Source: Promethearchaeota archaeon (lineage in GTDB: Archaea; Asgardarchaeota; Lokiarchaeia; Sigyniarchaeales; SOKP01). From it: DNA of 64,000 bases. Below the pieces are notes generated by a model. It did no database searches. It was not told where the DNA came from and worked only from the letters and a program-made list of their open reading frames with translations. Position 1 is the first letter of the stretch, and the number at the start of each line of letters is the position of its first letter. This document shows positions 35,203 through 43,638 of this stretch, in pieces. Location of the stretch: the NCBI GenBank assembly GCA_016839555.1, contig JAEOUA010000011.1, forward strand, positions 247,905 to 311,904, given 5' to 3'. A program made the position numbers and the translations under genes.

Positions 35203-38200
35203 TATCCCTTGAATCCGTGCGCTCCATTTATAGTACCGAGGACGATCTCTCGTTGTCGCAGGCAAAGCAAATAATGCTCATGCAAGGCATTCAGATGGGC
35301 ATCGTCGATTATATGAACGAGTATGTCCAAGGATTTGCGAAGGCTCAGCTGGATTATCAGACCGGGTATAATTTAATCATAGCATCGGTTAAAATTGTGG
35401 CGACCATTATCGCGATAATTGCGACTAAAGGTGCCCTGGGCGGAATTGAAGCGCTTAAGCAAAGTTCAGCAGCTAGCGCTTCGGATGCGTCAGGAAGTGC
35501 TTCGGGTTCGGCTGCTGGTGGTTCGAGTTCGGCAGCTGCCGGCACAGGTGAAGCATATATTGGTCTTGATGGTATCCTCTATAATGAATTCGGGGTAGCT
35601 GTCGATGTTGCCGGCGGAATTGCCGTAGACTACGCTACCGAAACCGCCAAAGAAGTCATCAACACCTATTTGGAACAAAGCTTGGTGCAAATGTCAAATA
35701 GACTCGTACAATCCCTTTCTATTCAACAAATTTTGAAAATTGTGGTTCCATCTGTCGGTCAGTTGTCCGTTCAAGGGCTTTCAGAAGTTTCCCTTACGCA
35801 AGTAATTACACAATCCATTGAGCTATCCATCGGACTCGACGGCAGCATCGTCGGACTCATCGGCGGCTATTTACTGACCGATATATTCGGCGAGATAAGC
35901 AACCCGCAGCTCTATGTTCTCTCCCAGGAACTCGCCTCCATGCAAGAACAGCTCGCCTCTCCTACTAAATCGGCTCGGCTTACCCCGCAATTGGCACAAG
36001 TCTTCTTTGAGCTTCGCCCCTATGGATTTGCGGGCGCCTCGGCACAAGAATTGCAGAAATTAACTCCAAGTGCGGTTGAAGTGGTTAATCAGGATGAAAA
36101 AGAGCGTCAGATGGCAGAAAATGCTCAAGACTATGCCGAGTTCATAGCGTGGTTGGAGATGGTGTTTGGCCTTATCAATATGACTATATGGGAATGGTAT
36201 GAATTTTTAAATCGACCCTGGGATTATTCCATTTTCGATGAGATACGGGAGTTTAGACTGTGGGTAGAGGGGGGAATTTCCGATAATTATATTACGAACG
36301 AAGAGATTAAGAATAATCGCATTTATCAGAAATATCTGGAACTTTACCGTAGGAATAAGGAAGAATTTGCCCGAAGATTGGCTCGATACGATGAATGGAC
36401 AAAAGAGGCGGAAGTTTACTCCTTACGGAAGGCAATGAAAAATTATACAAAGCAAACCAGCAGATCCCCTTGTTTTCAATCAACAAATAAATTTAAAGGT
36501 AAATTTATTACATGGTTTCAAGAACATTATAACATACCATTCCCCCTTCACGATGAAGAGATACGGGAAAAGTTTTACAACATATATCCCGCCTTCACTC
36601 GAATTCTTTTAGAGCATTTCGAAATCTATGACTCTTTTGAGAATGTTATGGACGACCCCCTTGATGTAGTGGAATGGGTAGAAAAATTAACGGGCAGGTT
36701 TAAGAAATACAACAATTCTGACTTAAAGCCCGCCCTATATAATGAACCTCGTGGTGGTCGTGATCTCTATAATATTGAAGGGGCGCCCTCTAGTACATCT
36801 TTTTATCCTTATGTTAAGATCTTCATTCGGGAAGCGTTCCGATTTGCGTATGAAAATGGAATGCGAAGGAGATTAACCCCACAAGAAGTGTCTCTTATCC
36901 GTTCCTTGGCTCTGGATAAAACAATAACTACCTATCAAAAGATCGTCCGTGCCGTTCAAAAGGCCTCCAAGCCCGACGAGGGAAAGACCCTTGAATTAGT
37001 CACAACACCCCGAGATTTCTTAAATTTCATGCTTCAAGCGGCAAATAATCCTGATTTACACCCTTCGCATGTTCGTGTGATAATTCGTTGGGTCGAGGGA
37101 GCGCAAGAGTATTCTCCACAAATTCGTAGAATTTATTTAAATCCTCACCGTAAATTGGACGGGTGGTATAAATCTACGGCTTTAACAGCAAAAAATATTA
37201 GAGAGATGGTAGAGCAATATGGATTTGAAATAGTATACATGACCGACGAGCAGATAAACAATGAGTTGAATAGAGTACGGAACGATCCGAAGAGGGGTGT
37301 TAATAACATTAGGTTAACCGTTCGATGTACAAGATGCCACACGGTTCAAACCAAATCGCTTTATAGTATACAGACATCTGCGCATTGTAGCTATTGTATG
37401 CCAAAGATTTATACCAATGAAGCGTATGCCCTCAAAGTATTAACCGAAATACTCTCGAAGCAGTCCAGCTCTTTCGACAGCTTTCTCAGGACCGACCTTA
37501 AAGGAAACAAACTCCCCAAACTCCAAGCAACCCCTCTCTGGAGAAATCAGCATGTATATATCAAGGATCTGATCCACCCCCTTAAGAAAGGCGCGTGGAT
37601 TCTCAATAAACATGGACAATGGGAATGGAATAAAAACTATTACCAATATGAAACGGATACGGATTACATAAAATTCTTCTGGAGCGTACATGTAGATGGT
37701 GCAATATTTGTAAAGGTAAAACTAAAGAACTCCGACCAATTTGTCAAACAAGCAGACGGCACCGACATGGTATTCAAATTTCTATTAGAACGCCAGGGAG
37801 AGCAGCATCAAACCTCATGGAAGGGATTTATAGCGTGGCTCCGATTACATGGGGAAAACACCATCGCGGATATCGTAGAGCCCATTGGCAACATTGAAGA
37901 TACACTTATCGTTCGGAGGTTAACACCTAAACAAAAGGACATACTTGATAAAGAGCATGAAAAATGGCTCAAGCAACTGCAACGAGATCGGGATAAAGTT
38001 AAGCTGTTTGAGTATCACCAGAAAGACGGGTTCTATCTGCTGGTGATGGACCATACCGTGAAGCCCGACCAAATGCTTCAGTTCCTCTGCGCTCAGATTA
38101 CCGAGATCGTTAATTTACATTTGATTGAGACCATAGAGAATATTCGGGGCGAAGATCTTGTATCTTTTGAGGAGATACGACAGATCCTAGAGGATACCCT

Positions 38201-38285
38201 GATGCCTTACGGCAAATATATTCCTTGGTTAAAGCAGAGAAGAGTATGGGGAGATATAACGGATTATCTTAATAAAACGGGATAA
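35013..38285 (+). CDS. Giant protein with zinc finger and PD-(D/E)XK-like nuclease C-terminus
   Basis: 1090 residues. The N-terminal 350 residues are Ala/Gly/Ser-rich with hydrophobic helices (VKIVATIIAIIATKGALGG near 130, and IGLDGSIVGLIGGYLLTDIF near 290), reminiscent of pore or translocation regions of large toxins. A middle helical part follows (about 370-760; motif FITWFQEHYNIPFP near 520). The C-terminus has a zinc finger (Cys772, Cys775, Cys792, Cys795) and then a nuclease-like core, with HVDGAIF, ERQGEQH (926-932) and RDRDKVKLF...GFYLLVM, the order seen in zinc-finger-linked PD-(D/E)XK endonucleases. Base composition differs from neighbours. The zinc-ribbon gene at 38475 is the likely partner. 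Function not established. Confidence 0.7.
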   Translation: MSFQLFGEFSFDSSITLYPNEFTYDSSTGKVSIKPAAFEQIRARTSNMEWSSNSHSEANLLYIISLESVRSIYSTEDDLSLSQAKQIMLMQGIQMGIVDYMNEYVQGFAKAQLDYQTGYNLIIASVKIVATIIAIIATKGALGGIEALKQSSAASASDASGSASGSAAGGSSSAAAGTGEAYIGLDGILYNEFGVAVDVAGGIAVDYATETAKEVINTYLEQSLVQMSNRLVQSLSIQQILKIVVPSVGQLSVQGLSEVSLTQVITQSIELSIGLDGSIVGLIGGYLLTDIFGEISNPQLYVLSQELASMQEQLASPTKSARLTPQLAQVFFELRPYGFAGASAQELQKLTPSAVEVVNQDEKERQMAENAQDYAEFIAWLEMVFGLINMTIWEWYEFLNRPWDYSIFDEIREFRLWVEGGISDNYITNEEIKNNRIYQKYLELYRRNKEEFARRLARYDEWTKEAEVYSLRKAMKNYTKQTSRSPCFQSTNKFKGKFITWFQEHYNIPFPLHDEEIREKFYNIYPAFTRILLEHFEIYDSFENVMDDPLDVVEWVEKLTGRFKKYNNSDLKPALYNEPRGGRDLYNIEGAPSSTSFYPYVKIFIREAFRFAYENGMRRRLTPQEVSLIRSLALDKTITTYQKIVRAVQKASKPDEGKTLELVTTPRDFLNFMLQAANNPDLHPSHVRVIIRWVEGAQEYSPQIRRIYLNPHRKLDGWYKSTALTAKNIREMVEQYGFEIVYMTDEQINNELNRVRNDPKRGVNNIRLTVRCTRCHTVQTKSLYSIQTSAHCSYCMPKIYTNEAYALKVLTEILSKQSSSFDSFLRTDLKGNKLPKLQATPLWRNQHVYIKDLIHPLKKGAWILNKHGQWEWNKNYYQYETDTDYIKFFWSVHVDGAIFVKVKLKNSDQFVKQADGTDMVFKFLLERQGEQHQTSWKGFIAWLRLHGENTIADIVEPIGNIEDTLIVRRLTPKQKDILDKEHEKWLKQLQRDRDKVKLFEYHQKDGFYLLVMDHTVKPDQMLQFLCAQITEIVNLHLIETIENIRGEDLVSFEEIRQILEDTLMPYGKYIPWLKQRRVWGDITDYLNKTG

Positions 38286-38474
38286 ACTCTGTGGATTTTT
38301 TCTCGTTTACTTTTTATATTATTTTTGCAAAGAATATAATACGATCTAAAAGAACGAAATGATAATGAAAGATAAAAGAAAAAAATAAATATGAAGGTTG
38401 TTGTTATTTATATAATTACCAGCGCACCATTACAGTTTTATCAGTTTAAACCACTAAAAAAAGATTAATATAAA

Positions 38475-39467
38475 ATGGTTGTCGTATTTTATTGGGTTCA
38501 AAGCGAAGAAGAGCGGCTTGCCTTTTACGAATATTATTGGAACCCTCAAACGTATTTTTCTCATCATAATTCCATGATTTTGTTCGAACCCATTACGCTA
38601 GATGATGGTAAGATTTTTGGGGAGAAAGACATACCCTCCGTGGTGCTGGAGTTTTCCGCGGGGTGGGATACAATTAAAGATATGATCAAAAAAAACATCG
38701 TGGTCGAAGAGCGTGTACTTTTATTCGATGACTTGAAGGATGAGGAGAGATATAATGAATTTATGATAAATTTAACGCAAAACCACAATGCATATAAAGG
38801 GTTTGATGCTGGTTCTTACGATATGATAAGATATCTCCATCGTCTTAACTATCGTTATATCGACGGCTCGATTCCTTCCCATGATTTAATAGAGTTGGAA
38901 AACTGGCTTATCTATTTACCCTCGAAGACGCTTCACGACGCAATCTTGGACGCCCTTTTTGAGGAGAACAAGCTTCAAAACTCATTTAGTTACCTATTCA
39001 TAAGGGATATATTGGAAACGAAAGATGGTTGCACTTTCGGTAAGGAAAACAAGCATACCTTGTTTATACACATCTTTTCCACCTTTCATAAGAACGCGGT
39101 TTACGAATTAATCGAAAAGGGCATCATAGAGAAACGACTGGCAATTCAACAGCGACACATCAAGGATTCTATGTTTCAAGATGCGCGAGATCGCGATTTA
39201 CGTAATATGACGCTTTTTTTGGTACTTCTAGACAAGGTAAGATTTAAGTATTATTTTTCCAAAAAACCTTATCGATTTGAAGACGGCTCCCGCCTAACAC
39301 TGGACAACTCCAACTTGTTTCAGAGAAAATTGGATTGGTGGGCGTCAAGGATGATAAAAGAAGAAGACTACTATTGTCCCGCGTGCAAGACAAAAGTTGA
39401 GCAGCGAACTATAAACTTTCGTGAGAAGGGGGAATTCTGTAATCTCTGTTGGGCTAAATTAACTTAA
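38475..39467 (+). CDS. Zinc-ribbon protein downstream of the giant gene
   Basis: 330 residues, helical, ending in a zinc ribbon YYCPACKTKV...FCNLCWAKLT (two CxxC pairs at about 308-325). No catalytic motif recognised and no signal peptide. It lies 190 bases downstream of the giant gene on the same strand and shares its higher G+C and richer codon mix, so both probably arrived together. It might be an immunity, adaptor or regulatory partner; this is inference. Confidence 0.6.
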   Translation: MVVVFYWVQSEEERLAFYEYYWNPQTYFSHHNSMILFEPITLDDGKIFGEKDIPSVVLEFSAGWDTIKDMIKKNIVVEERVLLFDDLKDEERYNEFMINLTQNHNAYKGFDAGSYDMIRYLHRLNYRYIDGSIPSHDLIELENWLIYLPSKTLHDAILDALFEENKLQNSFSYLFIRDILETKDGCTFGKENKHTLFIHIFSTFHKNAVYELIEKGIIEKRLAIQQRHIKDSMFQDARDRDLRNMTLFLVLLDKVRFKYYFSKKPYRFEDGSRLTLDNSNLFQRKLDWWASRMIKEEDYYCPACKTKVEQRTINFREKGEFCNLCWAKLT

Positions 39468-39597
39468 AACTCATTTAAAAATGATTTTTTTTATTACTCA
39501 TACCTATTAGCTTGAAACTCTCAATTCTAAATTTTAATATTTTATCTTATATAAATTTACTTTCAGATCATCTAAATGATATTACTATTCTTTTTGA

Positions 39598-39738
39598 TCC
39601 CAAAGGTTAAAATTTCAAAAAATACCGAAGAAATATTTAACAAAGGAGACAGAATTAACTCCACAACAAATAAATGAAATAGCAATAGAATTGCTACTGA
39701 AATGGGGAAAAAAAAAAATAAAGATACTTCTTGAATAG
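39598..39738 (+). pseudogene. Possible gene-end relic (46 codons, no start)
   Basis: An open frame with no start codon that reads like a real C-terminus (KKYLTKETELTPQQINEI, then AIELLLKWGKKK, ending KILLE-stop). The last five residues and stop equal the end of Vps25. It may be the 3' remnant of a gene cut when the accessory DNA entered, or an old partial duplicate. Upstream it hits a stop at 39595. Confidence 0.35.
39721..39738 (+). repeat. Right copy of the 18-base near-repeat
   Basis: Partner of 26375-26392: AAG ATA CTT CTT GAA TAG against AAG ATC CTT CTC GAA TAA. Confidence 0.35.
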
Positions 39739-39835
39739 ATATATCTTATTTTGTTTCCATTGTTTTTCTAGAATTTTTCTGAAAAACTAAATTTTTATTG
39801 ATATAAAATAAAGTGGGCTATGAAATACAATGGAA

Positions 39836-40561
39836 TTATATGCTTGGGAAAAACCATTGCTTCCCTTTTAGCATTGATTCTGTATATTTAGCTAGTCCGC
39901 TATCTTCCAAGGATTTTAATGATTTAAGCGCTCTACTCTGGGTCCATTGCAATTCATTAATAATATTTTCCAAGGAAATGACGCCCTCTCCTCTTTTTTT
40001 TACTAATTCAATAATTTTTTGTTCATCTTGAGTGTATTCAATAGGGAAAAACTGAACCATTACTGCCCCAGATTTTACTTCTTCCACATTTTCTATTACA
40101 CCTTTTTTTTGGAGCTTTTCCATAGCTTTCGCGACATCATCTATAGCAATATTATCTTTTAATTTACCCGTATTTACCAAATCAAATACTTCCGATAAAG
40201 GAATGAGCCCTGCACCGATCTCTTCTTTTCTAAGGAGTACTCGTTGATAGGCAAGCATTCCTAATTTTTCATAATCTATTCTATTAAATCTTTTACTTAA
40301 TACTGATTCTTCATCAATTTGTTCTTTTATAATTTTAGAAGAAGGAATTCCGTATCTTTCTTGTAGATAAGCAACTTGATTTTTTAATTCTGGATTAAGA
40401 GCTAAAAGTACACCATGTTTTTTAGCAATTTCACTTAATCTTTCTTTCGTCAAATTTTTTACAGAAGCTTTTGCCTTCATCTCTTTCATTTTTAATTCTG
40501 CGGCTTTCTTTTCCATTGCTTCTTTTAAACTTATCTCATCGTCAATATCTCTTAATGCCAT
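39836..40561 (-). CDS. ESCRT-II subunit Vps22 (EAP30/SNF8)-like
   Basis: 241 residues. A charged N-terminal coiled coil (1-55), then LNPELKNQVAYLQERYGIP as in the EAP30 helical entry, a first winged helix with GLIPLSEVFDLVNTGK and DDVAKAMEKLQKKGV, and a second with GVISLENIINELQWTQSRALK then SLKSLEDSGLA, ending KQWFFPSI. This aligns by eye with human SNF8, including the W-x(2)-xRA and final hydrophobic motifs. Expected role: the ESCRT-II core together with Vps25. It points toward the insertion and is separated from Vps25 by it. Confidence 0.85.
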   Translation of the reverse strand: MALRDIDDEISLKEAMEKKAAELKMKEMKAKASVKNLTKERLSEIAKKHGVLLALNPELKNQVAYLQERYGIPSSKIIKEQIDEESVLSKRFNRIDYEKLGMLAYQRVLLRKEEIGAGLIPLSEVFDLVNTGKLKDNIAIDDVAKAMEKLQKKGVIENVEEVKSGAVMVQFFPIEYTQDEQKIIELVKKRGEGVISLENIINELQWTQSRALKSLKSLEDSGLAKYTESMLKGKQWFFPSI

Positions 40562-40663
40562 ATTTAAACCACTTTCTATTTATATAATCTAAAAATTATT
40601 TAACTCTCTTGTTAATATAATAATAATACCTTACCTTTATTTATTTATGTTAATAGATTTAAG

Positions 40664-41251
40664 ATGGTAAATTTAAATAGATTTAGGCTTCTAAATGAAA
40701 CTGAAAAAGGGATAATTTTCAAGTCTGTGAAAAATATTTCTGCACATTTATATCAATTTTTTCATGAAAACTACCATAATCTTTATATTTTAATCTCAAA
40801 AACAAAAGAAAATTTCCAATATCCTAAGGTTTATTTTATTCCAAATGAATTAATTGTTATCATTAGAAAAATAAAAGAGCAATCCATAATCAAATCTGGT
40901 GGATTATATTTAGGATTCATTAAAAAAGGAGAACTAAAAATTAGCATAGAGGCTATTGAATATTATTTATCTAATTATCCCGAATTTTTTTCTAATCTTC
41001 AAAAAATCAATCTCACAGGTGAGGGAGAAAAATCTTTTTTATACGGAAATAACATTCAGAGAGACATGATAATAGATTTTTCTTCGTCATTTTTAGAGCA
41101 AACGTTTATAATTGTTTTAAATACTCTAAATGAATTAATAGGTATTGCCTTGGTGAAAAAAAATCTTCCTTTATTAGAAAAATTAAATCCGGACGATATA
41201 GTCGCCGTAAATTTGCAGGATAAAGGATATTATTTGAGAAAAGCGCAATAA
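40664..41251 (+). CDS. NIP7-like PUA-domain protein
   Basis: 195 residues. N-terminal NIP7-type alpha/beta domain, C-terminal PUA domain ending with NPDDIVAVNLQDKGYYLRKAQ, the typical last strand pattern (GDxVAVxxxxGxxLG). NIP7 takes part in ribosomal RNA processing and archaeal homologues bind RNA. Divergent from Vps22 and tail-to-tail with the NSUN methyltransferase, a fitting RNA-modification neighbour. Confidence 0.7.
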   Translation: MVNLNRFRLLNETEKGIIFKSVKNISAHLYQFFHENYHNLYILISKTKENFQYPKVYFIPNELIVIIRKIKEQSIIKSGGLYLGFIKKGELKISIEAIEYYLSNYPEFFSNLQKINLTGEGEKSFLYGNNIQRDMIIDFSSSFLEQTFIIVLNTLNELIGIALVKKNLPLLEKLNPDDIVAVNLQDKGYYLRKAQ

Positions 41252-41258
41252 TCAAAAA

Positions 41259-42233
41259 TTATATCTCTTTCTTAAAGAGACAAATAAAAAAGCCTATGGA
41301 ATCATGGATATGGGGAAAAAACCTTTGAGAGAATTTCAATTCCTTTCTTAAAGTTTTTCCAAATATTTTTGAATATCCTGGAAGACCATAATTCTTTTCA
41401 ATTTGAATAATTTTAATATTAGATGTCTTATCAAGAACTTCATTAATTACAAATTCATTTTCTTCCGGAGCTATTGAGCATGTACTATAAAGCAATAAGC
41501 CATTCTTTTTCAATGAATTTAATCCGGAAAATAACAGTTCTTTTTGAATTTCTGCCATTTTTTGTATATCTTGAATAGATTTACTATTTTTTCTACTTGG
41601 ATCTTGTCGTATTAATCCCTCTCCAGTACAAGGGGCATCTAACAAGATTTTGTCCGCTTTAAAATCCAAGGTTCCAAGGTTTTTAGCATCAAAATTGAGG
41701 ATAATTGAATTATGTATGCCCATTCTATATAAATTTGTTTTAAGAGCGGGAATTCTTTTTTTATTTCTCTCTATAAGGAGCAAAGTTCCTTTATTCTCCA
41801 TTAATTGAGCAAGATGAGTTGATTTTCCTCCTGGAGCAGCGCACATATCAATAACAAATTCATTGGATGTTGGATTTAAAATATGAGCTGGAAGCATTGA
41901 AGCAATATTTTGTATGTAATAATATCCTTGGAGATATTCATGAAGAGACCCTACATTAGAAATTTCTTTTTCTATTTTGAAAGCATATGGAATCCATTCA
42001 CTCTTTTTTAAAATAAATCCTTTTTCTTTTAATCTTTTATAAATTTCATCTGGAATAATTTTAAGAGTATTAGCTCTAATCCATAGATTAAGCGGCTTTT
42101 CATTCGCTTCTAAAAGCTTTATAGTCTCATCAATACCTAAAAATTCCAAATATCTATCAATAATATAAGGTAAATAACCATATTTTTTTGCTAGCTTCTT
42201 AGCTTCTTTAATCTTATTGGTAATAAACGGCAA
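41259..42233 (-). CDS. NSUN/NOL1-type RNA cytosine-C5 methyltransferase
   Basis: 324 residues, class I SAM fold. Motif I is IDMCAAPGGKSTHLAQL, motif IV LLDAPCTGEGLIRQDP with one conserved Cys, and motif VI LLYSTCSIAPEENE with the catalytic Cys. N-terminal part carries the NSUN-specific helical RNA-binding region. Methylates cytosine-5 in tRNA or rRNA; the exact position is not predictable. Overlaps no neighbour; 8 bases from the NIP7-like stop. Confidence 0.9.
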   Translation of the reverse strand: MPFITNKIKEAKKLAKKYGYLPYIIDRYLEFLGIDETIKLLEANEKPLNLWIRANTLKIIPDEIYKRLKEKGFILKKSEWIPYAFKIEKEISNVGSLHEYLQGYYYIQNIASMLPAHILNPTSNEFVIDMCAAPGGKSTHLAQLMENKGTLLLIERNKKRIPALKTNLYRMGIHNSIILNFDAKNLGTLDFKADKILLDAPCTGEGLIRQDPSRKNSKSIQDIQKMAEIQKELLFSGLNSLKKNGLLLYSTCSIAPEENEFVINEVLDKTSNIKIIQIEKNYGLPGYSKIFGKTLRKELKFSQRFFPHIHDSIGFFICLFKKEI

Positions 42234-42308
42234 CTCAATAATATATTTATTTCTATAATTATTTCTTAAGATATATAATTCACGTAAAAATAAATATTCA
42301 ATAATAAA

Positions 42309-42932
42309 GTGAATAAATTGATTGAAGTAGAAGTAAAAGTTTCTATTTCAGATCCAGACTATTACCGAAAAAAATTTATAAAACATGATGGCATTTATCA
42401 AGTTTCCTTTCTACATGAGGACACTTATTATAATATGCCCGAAGGACTTAGAGATTTTAAAGCTACTGATGAAGCATTACGCATTAGAAAATCGATTGAG
42501 TACTATAAGAGTGAAAAGAAACCAAGAGGAAAACCAAAGTATTTTATTACGTATAAAGGTGCAAAATTGGACACCTCTACTAAAACAAGAAAAGAAATGG
42601 AAACACAAATTGTGAATGGAGAAATCTTAAAACGAATTTTAGAAATTTTAGGATTTAAAGAAATTTTAACTGTGAAGAAAGAACGGGATTTATATGAATT
42701 CTTTTATAAGCAAAAAAAAATTGAAGTTTTAATCGATTATATTCCCATATTAGATCAAAGTTTTATTGAAACAGAAATCCTAGCTGAAAAGGAGGAACAA
42801 ATTAAAGAATATAGAGAATTACTATTTAATTTTTTAAGTGAATTTGGGATAAAAAAGAAGAATTCCATTAGGAGATCTTATTTAGAATTAATTATAATTG
42901 AATTAATTAAAAGGGGAGAATTTTCTCTTTAG
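42309..42932 (+). CDS. CYTH-domain protein (CyaB/thiamine-triphosphatase-like)
   Basis: 207 residues with the ExExK triphosphate-binding signature at residues 6-10 (EVEVK) and the rest of the CYTH tunnel: EALRIRKS, KYFITYKGAK, KRIEVLIDYI-like and FIETEIL strands. Acts on inorganic triphosphate, thiamine triphosphate or, as class IV adenylate cyclase, ATP; the sequence does not decide. The gene is followed by an unknown gene and then by a decayed copy of its own 3' end (43448-43566). Confidence 0.85.
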   Translation: MNKLIEVEVKVSISDPDYYRKKFIKHDGIYQVSFLHEDTYYNMPEGLRDFKATDEALRIRKSIEYYKSEKKPRGKPKYFITYKGAKLDTSTKTRKEMETQIVNGEILKRILEILGFKEILTVKKERDLYEFFYKQKKIEVLIDYIPILDQSFIETEILAEKEEQIKEYRELLFNFLSEFGIKKKNSIRRSYLELIIIELIKRGEFSL

Positions 42933-42941
42933 GTTTGAACA

Positions 42942-43397
42942 ATGAATAAAGAAGAAAAAGATAGAATCATAAAAAATTATATTTCCCCGGATGCTACCGT
43001 AGAATATCTGTTAATTGAAAAAACTGATAACCAATATAAAGTAATTAATGATGATCAAGGATATCAAATGGGATTTTTCAATCTATTTTTCACAGGGACA
43101 GCTAAGAATTATGAACTTGCTACTTTCAAAAAGGAATTAACAGAAGAATTAAATTATAGTGTGAAGACTTATGATACCTTTAAAAATAACAATTTTATTT
43201 TGAAAGATTATAAATTTGGGTTTGTGGATAATGATAAAAATATTAAAGTGTTTCATGAAATGGATGGTAGGTTTTTTGAATACCTTAGAATTTCCTTGAG
43301 AAATCTCTTAATTGTTGGAAAAAATTTTGATATAGAAAATTTTAAACACCATAAGATTTTCAATCACTGGTTTGATGAATATACTAATCGTTATTGA
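42942..43397 (+). CDS. Unknown protein between CYTH gene and its relic
   Basis: 151 residues, soluble, acidic/aromatic, with no motif recognised. It begins 10 bases after the CYTH stop with a AGG-containing ribosome site overlapping the end of the CYTH gene and is probably co-transcribed. Its position between the CYTH gene and a relic of a second CYTH copy suggests that an original tandem arrangement was disrupted here. Confidence 0.6.
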   Translation: MNKEEKDRIIKNYISPDATVEYLLIEKTDNQYKVINDDQGYQMGFFNLFFTGTAKNYELATFKKELTEELNYSVKTYDTFKNNNFILKDYKFGFVDNDKNIKVFHEMDGRFFEYLRISLRNLLIVGKNFDIENFKHHKIFNHWFDEYTNRY

Positions 43398-43447
43398 GAT
43401 GATTAATTATTCTTAATGCTCTTTATTTTTATAAAAACTAAATTTTT

Positions 43448-43566
43448 ATAAAGACCAAAATTCATTTTTTAAATGAATTCGGGATAACAAAAAAAGATTC
43501 AATCAGAAATCATATTTGGAATTGAGAGTCATAGATTTAATAAAAAATGGTAAATTTCACCTTTAA
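43448..43566 (+). pseudogene. Decayed C-terminal copy of the CYTH gene
   Basis: The stretch encodes FLNEFGITKKDSIRNHI and, after a frameshift near 43515, ELRVIDLIKNGKFHL-stop. The intact gene ends FLSEFGIKKKNSIRRSY and ELIIIELIKRGEFSL-stop. The two match residue for residue on both sides of the shift, including the stop, so this is a partial tandem duplicate in decay. Confidence 0.75.
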
Positions 43567-43638
43567 GTTATTCTTAATTAAATCCAAAGTTTTTAATACT
43601 TGGATTTAGCTATTAAAATTCCTTGGATATAAAAGAAA

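Larger units (their letters stand above)
26393..39738. mobile_element. Accessory insertion of about 13 kb splitting the ESCRT locus
   Basis: Between Vps25 (ending 26392) and Vps22 (39836-40561) lie about 20 genes unrelated to ESCRT: tiny zinc-binding proteins, regulators (response regulator, two AbrB-like, a TFIIB-like factor), a metalloprotease and a giant nuclease-tailed protein. The block from about 34.94 to 39.47 kb is visibly richer in G and C than the flanks. In Asgard genomes I know of, ESCRT-II, ESCRT-III and Vps4 genes are usually clustered, so an insertion is the simplest reading. No integrase, transposase, replicase or clear flanking repeat was found, so the mechanism is unknown. 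It may be composite. Confidence 0.5.
39468..39835. other. Right edge of the insertion
   Basis: 368 bases without an intact gene; composition returns to AT-rich at about 39470. It contains the gene-end relic at 39598-39738. Confidence 0.45.

Noticed and set aside
35357..35690. Minus-strand Ala/Glu- and Thr/Ser-rich proteins
   Set aside because: Mirror readings of the Ala/Gly/Ser-rich low-complexity part of the giant gene.
35013..38285. Aloposon-type giant protein (Otus or Ephialtes of Heimdallarchaeia)
   Set aside because: Those are described as about 5000 residues long; this one is 1090 and I see no reason to equate them beyond being giant and accessory.
26393..39738. Integrated virus with structural genes
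   Set aside because: No capsid, portal, terminase or packaging ATPase could be recognised; unknown genes leave the option open but it is not supported.
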